A stretch of 11,636 bases of DNA from positions 1,311 through 12,946 of the forward strand of contig JAHZEH010000032.1 in NCBI GenBank assembly GCA_019421925.1, written 5' to 3'. Every line of letters begins with the position of its first letter. Position 1 is the first letter of the stretch. Under the pieces are notes generated by a model. That model searched no databases. It was not told the origin of the DNA and saw only the letters and a program-made list of their open reading frames with translations. Shown piece by piece: positions 8,493 to 11,636 of this stretch. Made by a program: the position numbers and the translations under genes. The stretch comes from Clostridia bacterium (lineage in GTDB: Bacteria; Bacillota; Clostridia; Christensenellales; CALWSW01).

Positions 8493-8526
8493 CAGGAGGC
8501 ACGGAAAAACGTGCCTCCTGTTTTTT
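8493..8526 (+). terminator. Intrinsic terminator after gnd
   Basis: A perfect 11-bp stem (8493-8503 with 8510-8520, CAGGAGGCACG and its complement), a six-base GAAAAA loop and a run of six T at 8521-8526. It begins 15 bases after the gnd stop and separates the gluconate unit from the LysM-GH18 gene. Confidence 0.95.
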
Positions 8527-8642
8527 ATGCTGTTTCACAGCAGCGCGGGCGGTTTTCCCTGTGCTGGGGGAGCAAAAAAGGGGCGGGAGCCATAGAATGA
8601 AAGAGCGGAGACAGGGGGCCAAGGAACCGTGAGTTTGGATAG

Positions 8643-8660
8643 AAGGAGTCGAGGCTATTG
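8643..8660 (+). promoter_or_regulatory. Strong ribosome-binding site fixing a TTG start
   Basis: AAGGAG at 8643-8648 is followed, after nine bases, by TTG at 8658-8660. No ATG or GTG in the same frame fits before the first LysM repeat (I-Y-T-V-R-S-G-D-N-L), so TTG is the start codon. The 131 bases between the terminator and this gene (8527-8657) hold no other gene. Confidence 0.8.
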
Positions 8661-9611
8661 ATTATTTATACGGTGAGAAGCGGAGATAACCTGTATTCAA
8701 TTGGGCAGAAGTACGGAATACAGGAGAGCGAACTGCAGCAGGCCAACCAGATTCAGAATGGACAGAGCTTGACGCCCGGTCAGGCGCTGGTTATCCCGGT
8801 GGACATGAGTGTTTATGAGGTGGAACCGGGGGAGACGCTGCTGTCTATTGCCCGGAAATTCGGCACCACAGTGGAGCGGCTGCTGCTCCTCAACCCGGGC
8901 ATCACTGACCCCTCCCAGATCAGGGCGGGGGAGAATCTTATCATTCCCCACTTTGTCTCGCCCACCCGGCAGATTATCGTCAACGGGTACGCCCTGCCCA
9001 ACATTGCATTAAACACCCTGAACATGACGCTCCCCCATCTGACCTTTCTAAGCATTTTCAGCTATGAGGCGCGGGCCGACGGCAGTGTGGTTCCGCTCGA
9101 CGACAGAGGAATGATCCAGGCCGCCTACCGCCAGGCTGTCGCCCCGCTCATGACGCTCACCAACATTAAAGAGGGCGGGGGCTTTGACAGCGATCTGGCC
9201 CACACGATCCTGACAGACGAGCAGGTGCAAAACACACTGCTGCTCAATGTGATTCAAGAGATGAACGCGCGCAGCTACTTCGGGCTCAACGTGGATTTTG
9301 AATACATATACCCCGGCGACCGGGAGGCCTACAATGACTTCCTGCGCAAGACCTACCAGCTGCTCCATCCCATCGGTTTCCGGATGATGACGGCACTTGC
9401 CCCCAAAACATACGCGGACCAGCCCGGGCTGCTCTACGAGGCCCATGACTATGCGGCGCACGGGCAGATTGTGGACTGGGTGATCCTCATGACATATGAG
9501 TGGGGGTATACATTAGCCCGGAGGGGTTATAAGCAAAGGGCGCGAAGAAGGAAGGCGGGGATAGAGCGTCAGTATAAAATTGTCGCTGGGGGCCCAGCGG
9601 CCCCCCTCTGA
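8658..9611 (+). CDS. LysM-LysM-GH18 spore-envelope glycosidase (YaaH/SleL-like), 5' part, interrupted at about 9512
   Basis: Two LysM peptidoglycan-binding repeats (about 2-47 and 52-97) precede a GH18 domain from about residue 105, the layout of Bacillus YaaH/SleL, proteins of the spore that cleave cortex fragments during germination. The catalytic strand reads L-N-V-D-F-E-Y-I (210-217) with likely acid E215. Family resemblance runs through W-V-I-L-M-T-Y-E-W-G-Y-T (274-285) and then ends abruptly. Relatives continue with a G-P-P-M/A-P-x segment and about 130 more residues, while here a basic 32-residue tail, antisense to the recombinase gene's end, follows to a stop at 9609-9611. The GH18 barrel is therefore incomplete and the protein as it stands is unlikely to be active. 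The 3' part is expected at the far end of the inserted element, outside the window. Confidence 0.85.
   Translation: MIIYTVRSGDNLYSIGQKYGIQESELQQANQIQNGQSLTPGQALVIPVDMSVYEVEPGETLLSIARKFGTTVERLLLLNPGITDPSQIRAGENLIIPHFVSPTRQIIVNGYALPNIALNTLNMTLPHLTFLSIFSYEARADGSVVPLDDRGMIQAAYRQAVAPLMTLTNIKEGGGFDSDLAHTILTDEQVQNTLLLNVIQEMNARSYFGLNVDFEYIYPGDREAYNDFLRKTYQLLHPIGFRMMTALAPKTYADQPGLLYEAHDYAAHGQIVDWVILMTYEWGYTLARRGYKQRARRRKAGIERQYKIVAGGPAAPL
9501..9515. other. Probable attachment-site junction of the integrated element
   Basis: The last four codons matching the GH18 family (W-G-Y-T) occupy 9501-9512, and the recombinase stop codon (minus strand) is at 9513-9515, so the boundary lies in or next to this stretch. 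It contains the palindrome GTATAC (9506-9511). The exact crossover dinucleotide cannot be fixed without the other end of the element. Confidence 0.65.
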
Positions 9612-11123
9612 GCGGGAGTAGACGGCCTTGGCGAGGATGGACTTAAGGAGACGGTTCTTATCCGCCGGCGTTTCGGCACAGTCGTAGAGCTCCAGGACGT
9701 TCCGGACCCGGGGAACAAAGTTCTCCTCCTGCTCGGCCTGGAGACGCAGTTCCCGGATTTCGCTCTGGACGCGGGAGAGCTCCTCTTTTTTTGCTGTGCG
9801 GCGCTCAGACAGCTGATGGGCACGGTTGAAATAGGTCTCTGCGTCATAGACGCCCTGTTCAAGAAGATCCTGCAGACGGCTGTGCTGCTGCCGGAGCGTA
9901 CCCAGCTCCTTTTCCAAAGAGGCGGCCGCAGCGTCCAATGCTCTGATCCGGCCGCAGGCATCCTTCCTTTTATGCGGGCTGTGGATCTGTACCTCATGCT
10001 GAAAGAGCCATGCCCGCAAAAGCGTCAAAATCCGTTTTTCAACGAGATGCACATAGGAGGAGACACAAGGACAGTCAATAGTGGTACAAACCAATGCGGG
10101 CGGGATTCGGGGGCTTGGAAGGCGCAGCATTTTGTGATCGCAGAAGCCGCAGACAACAAGCCCAACCAGGGGGTTCTGGGTCTCCTTGCCCCAGGGGGTG
10201 GGCATCTTGTCCCGGGAGCCCAGTTTCTGTTCAATCAGCCGCTGCACCTCCTCGGGGAAGAGGGGCTCAAAGATTGCTCTGGCCACGATGGCCTCCTCCC
10301 TGTTGACCGGGCGGCTTACCGCGATGTTGCCATCAGCGTCCAGGCGCTTGACCTCTTTGCGATGCTGCCAGCGTACGCGGCCGTAATTGGCGTCGTTGGT
10401 GAGAACCTCCCGGACGCTGGAGGCGGTCCAGGGCCTTCCGCTGCGGGTGGTATGCCCCAGGCCGTTCAAATACCGGGCGATGCGTGTACCGCCCATGGAG
10501 ACGGTTCTTCCGCTCCCGTCCTTCATGTCATAGGCATAGAGGTCCCCGATCAGGCGGACTATGGGGGCCTCCCTCTCGTCATGCTCCAGGGTAAAGCCTT
10601 TGCGGCCCTGGAGCTTGACCTTCCGATAGCCAAAAGGGGCCGTTCCACCAGGGAACAGCCCCTCACGAGCCGAAGCGGCGCGGCCCGCCTGCATACGCCG
10701 CACAATGGTTTTGTATTCCCGCCGGGCCATAAAGAGCCCAAACTCGAAATACTCCATATCGTATTCATTGGTGGGGTCGTATATCTTCCCGGGCGTGATG
10801 ATCTTTGTCCCGGTGAGGGCGAACGCCTCTGCGACAATACCCTGGTCCTTGGTATTGCCGCGTGCAAGCCGCTCCACCTCCATAACGATGACCCCGGCAT
10901 AAATGCCCGTGCGCACCGCTGAGAGCAGGTTTTGCATCTCGGGCCGTGCAGATATGGTGTCGCCGCTGACAATCTCCCGGTAGGTTCTTACCACACCGAG
11001 TCCCCGCTGAGCGGCCAGCCTGGTCAGCGCGGATTCATGGCGGGCGAGCGTTTCCCCCTCGCCATGGGCTTCCGCCTCGAGGTCGGCGCGGGACTTGCGC
11101 AGGTAAATAGCGTATTCGTCCAT
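9513..11123 (-). CDS. Large serine recombinase (integrase/excisionase)
   Basis: A 536-residue site-specific recombinase. The resolvase domain (about 4-145) has the nucleophile S11 in Y-L-R-K-S-R and the active-site block E-R-L-A-R-G (84-89). The Recombinase domain (about 165-290) carries the typical T-R-S-G-R-P-W-T-A-S-S-V-R-E-V-L-T-N and N-Y-G-R-V. A zinc ribbon follows (C325-x2-C328, then C346, C351, C353), and then a coiled coil at about 390-470, the element that controls integration versus excision in this family. Everything needed for activity appears present. The gene reads toward the element end, with its TAA at the junction, convergent with the GH18 gene. Its ATG lies two bases after the YbjQ stop and has only a weak GAG ribosome-binding signal, suggesting translational coupling. 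No separate recombination directionality factor gene is identified. Confidence 0.93.
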   Translation of the reverse strand: MDEYAIYLRKSRADLEAEAHGEGETLARHESALTRLAAQRGLGVVRTYREIVSGDTISARPEMQNLLSAVRTGIYAGVIVMEVERLARGNTKDQGIVAEAFALTGTKIITPGKIYDPTNEYDMEYFEFGLFMARREYKTIVRRMQAGRAASAREGLFPGGTAPFGYRKVKLQGRKGFTLEHDEREAPIVRLIGDLYAYDMKDGSGRTVSMGGTRIARYLNGLGHTTRSGRPWTASSVREVLTNDANYGRVRWQHRKEVKRLDADGNIAVSRPVNREEAIVARAIFEPLFPEEVQRLIEQKLGSRDKMPTPWGKETQNPLVGLVVCGFCDHKMLRLPSPRIPPALVCTTIDCPCVSSYVHLVEKRILTLLRAWLFQHEVQIHSPHKRKDACGRIRALDAAAASLEKELGTLRQQHSRLQDLLEQGVYDAETYFNRAHQLSERRTAKKEELSRVQSEIRELRLQAEQEENFVPRVRNVLELYDCAETPADKNRLLKSILAKAVYSRSEGGRWAPSDNFILTLYPRLPSSRPLLITPPG

Positions 11124-11125
11124 AG

Positions 11126-11636
11126 CTATTTCTCTAACGGTTCGATTACTACGGCCGTGCCGTTCATAATCACTGCAATCAGCGAGTCGCCGAACATTGA
11201 ATAGTCAAGATCCACGCCGATGATCGCATTGGCGCCTTGATCAAATGCGGCGGACCGCAGGGCGGCCATGGCAGAGGTTTTGGCGTCGGCAAGTTTCTGC
11301 CGGAAGCTTTGGCTTTCTAACCCAAAAGTATTGGCAAGGCCGGCCGCGACATTTTTGAAAAAGCCGGTACCCATTACAACTTCTTCGCTGATGAAATCCA
11401 AGTATTTGGTGATGACATAATCTTCAAAGCTGAAACCGGAAGTCAGCATAATGCTGCCCAGCGTCTTCCGGCGCTGCTCCGCGCGCCGTTCAACTTCCGC
11501 CTTCAATTCTTCGGGTGGTTTCATGATATCTTCAAGAATGCTTTTTACCGTATCGTCCTGGATGTTGGGGAGAAGTTTTTCAAGGTACTGGGCATTAAAT
11601 TTTGCAGTCGGCGCGGCTGTTTCTATTCCACGCTTT
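11126..11636 (-). CDS. YbjQ-family (heavy-metal-binding domain) protein, 5' end outside the window
   Basis: The C-terminal part matches the YbjQ/UPF0145 fold: an I-M-L-T-S-G-F-S strand, V-M-G-T-G-F-F-K, an A-R/K-x-x-A-M-A-A-L-R helix, the conserved G-A-N-A-I-I-G-V-D (97-105 counted from the ATG at 11524) and a closing A-V-I-M-N-G-T-A-V-V-I-E. The biochemical role of the family is poorly established. The ATG at 11524 lacks a good ribosome-binding site, and the same frame stays open for 37 further codons to the window's edge, encoding plausible helical sequence (A-Q-Y-L-E-K-L-L-P-N-I-Q-D-D), so the gene probably starts outside. This would make it longer than the usual 105-residue YbjQ, with a charged N-terminal extension. 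It is the upstream partner of the recombinase, with a two-base gap. Confidence 0.75.
   Translation of the reverse strand, partial: KRGIETAAPTAKFNAQYLEKLLPNIQDDTVKSILEDIMKPPEELKAEVERRAEQRRKTLGSIMLTSGFSFEDYVITKYLDFISEEVVMGTGFFKNVAAGLANTFGLESQSFRQKLADAKTSAMAALRSAAFDQGANAIIGVDLDYSMFGDSLIAVIMNGTAVVIEPLEK

Larger units (their letters stand above)
9513..11636 (-). mobile_element. One end of an integrative element carrying a large serine recombinase
   Basis: From the point where the GH18 reading frame loses family resemblance, the DNA encodes, on the opposite strand, a large serine recombinase and a YbjQ-family protein, and continues past the window. Recombinase genes of prophages, integrative conjugative elements and skin-type elements typically lie at an element end as here. 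No capsid, relaxase or conjugation gene is visible in the 2.1 kb available, so the element class is open. Confidence 0.75.

Noticed and set aside
8529..8541. Small hairpin GCTG-TTTCA-CAGC after the gnd terminator
   Set aside because: A four-base stem with no T-run; likely chance.
8591..8598. CATAGAAT, resembling a sigma-E/sigma-K -10 element, 60 bp before the LysM-GH18 start
   Set aside because: It would fit mother-cell expression, but no matching -35 (ATATT-like or AC) is present at the right spacing. Too weak to call, though worth a transcription-start test.
9480..9560. tRNA gene as integration target
   Set aside because: No cloverleaf or CCA-type end; the insertion lies inside a protein-coding gene.
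9816..10922. Plus-strand open frame (368 codons) opposite the serine recombinase
   Set aside because: No recognisable motif; the minus strand carries all recombinase domains across this interval.
1..11636. CRISPR array, toxin-antitoxin pair or transposase
   Set aside because: No regularly spaced repeats, no small paired genes and no transposase-like reading frame were found on either strand.

Overview
The window looks like chromosomal DNA from a GC-rich, spore-forming gut Clostridium-type Firmicute, probably Oscillospiraceae (Flavonifractor, Lawsonibacter or Intestinimonas-like). This is inferred from strong AGGAG ribosome-binding sites, sigma-A type promoters, a RelQ-type alarmone synthetase, a YaaH/SleL-type LysM-GH18 spore-envelope protein and a large serine recombinase, all with high-GC codon use. 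No rRNA, tRNA or CRISPR is visible.

Left third (8-3937, minus strand): a two-gene unit. A solute-binding lipoprotein is followed 21 bp later by a membrane-anchored Cache-HAMP-PAS-GGDEF-EAL protein. No ABC permease or ATPase accompanies the binding protein, so the pair reads more like a ligand sensor feeding c-di-GMP signalling than a transporter. The EAL domain stops about 50 residues in, at a TAG that sits where the family normally has a conserved Glu, so it may be a simple nonsense mutation.

Middle (4053-8526, plus strand): divergent from that unit, a Nudix hydrolase of the IPP-isomerase-like type with its own promoter. A second promoter overlaps the Nudix stop codon and precedes a tightly packed run: RelQ-like (p)ppGpp synthetase, FGGY gluconate-type kinase and 6-phosphogluconate dehydrogenase. 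It is closed by a strong intrinsic terminator at 8493-8526. The last two enzymes form a gluconate to ribulose-5-phosphate shunt.

Right third (8527-11636): a LysM-LysM-GH18 gene with a TTG start is broken after its conserved W-G-Y-T motif at about 9512. Directly abutting the break, on the opposite strand, is the stop codon of a 536-aa large serine recombinase, preceded by a YbjQ-family gene that runs off the window's right edge. This is one end of an integrative element inserted in a spore-associated gene. The layout resembles skin-type elements, in which a serine recombinase excises the insert in the mother cell during sporulation and restores the gene. That is a testable hypothesis here, not a demonstrated fact. 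The other end of the element lies outside the window.
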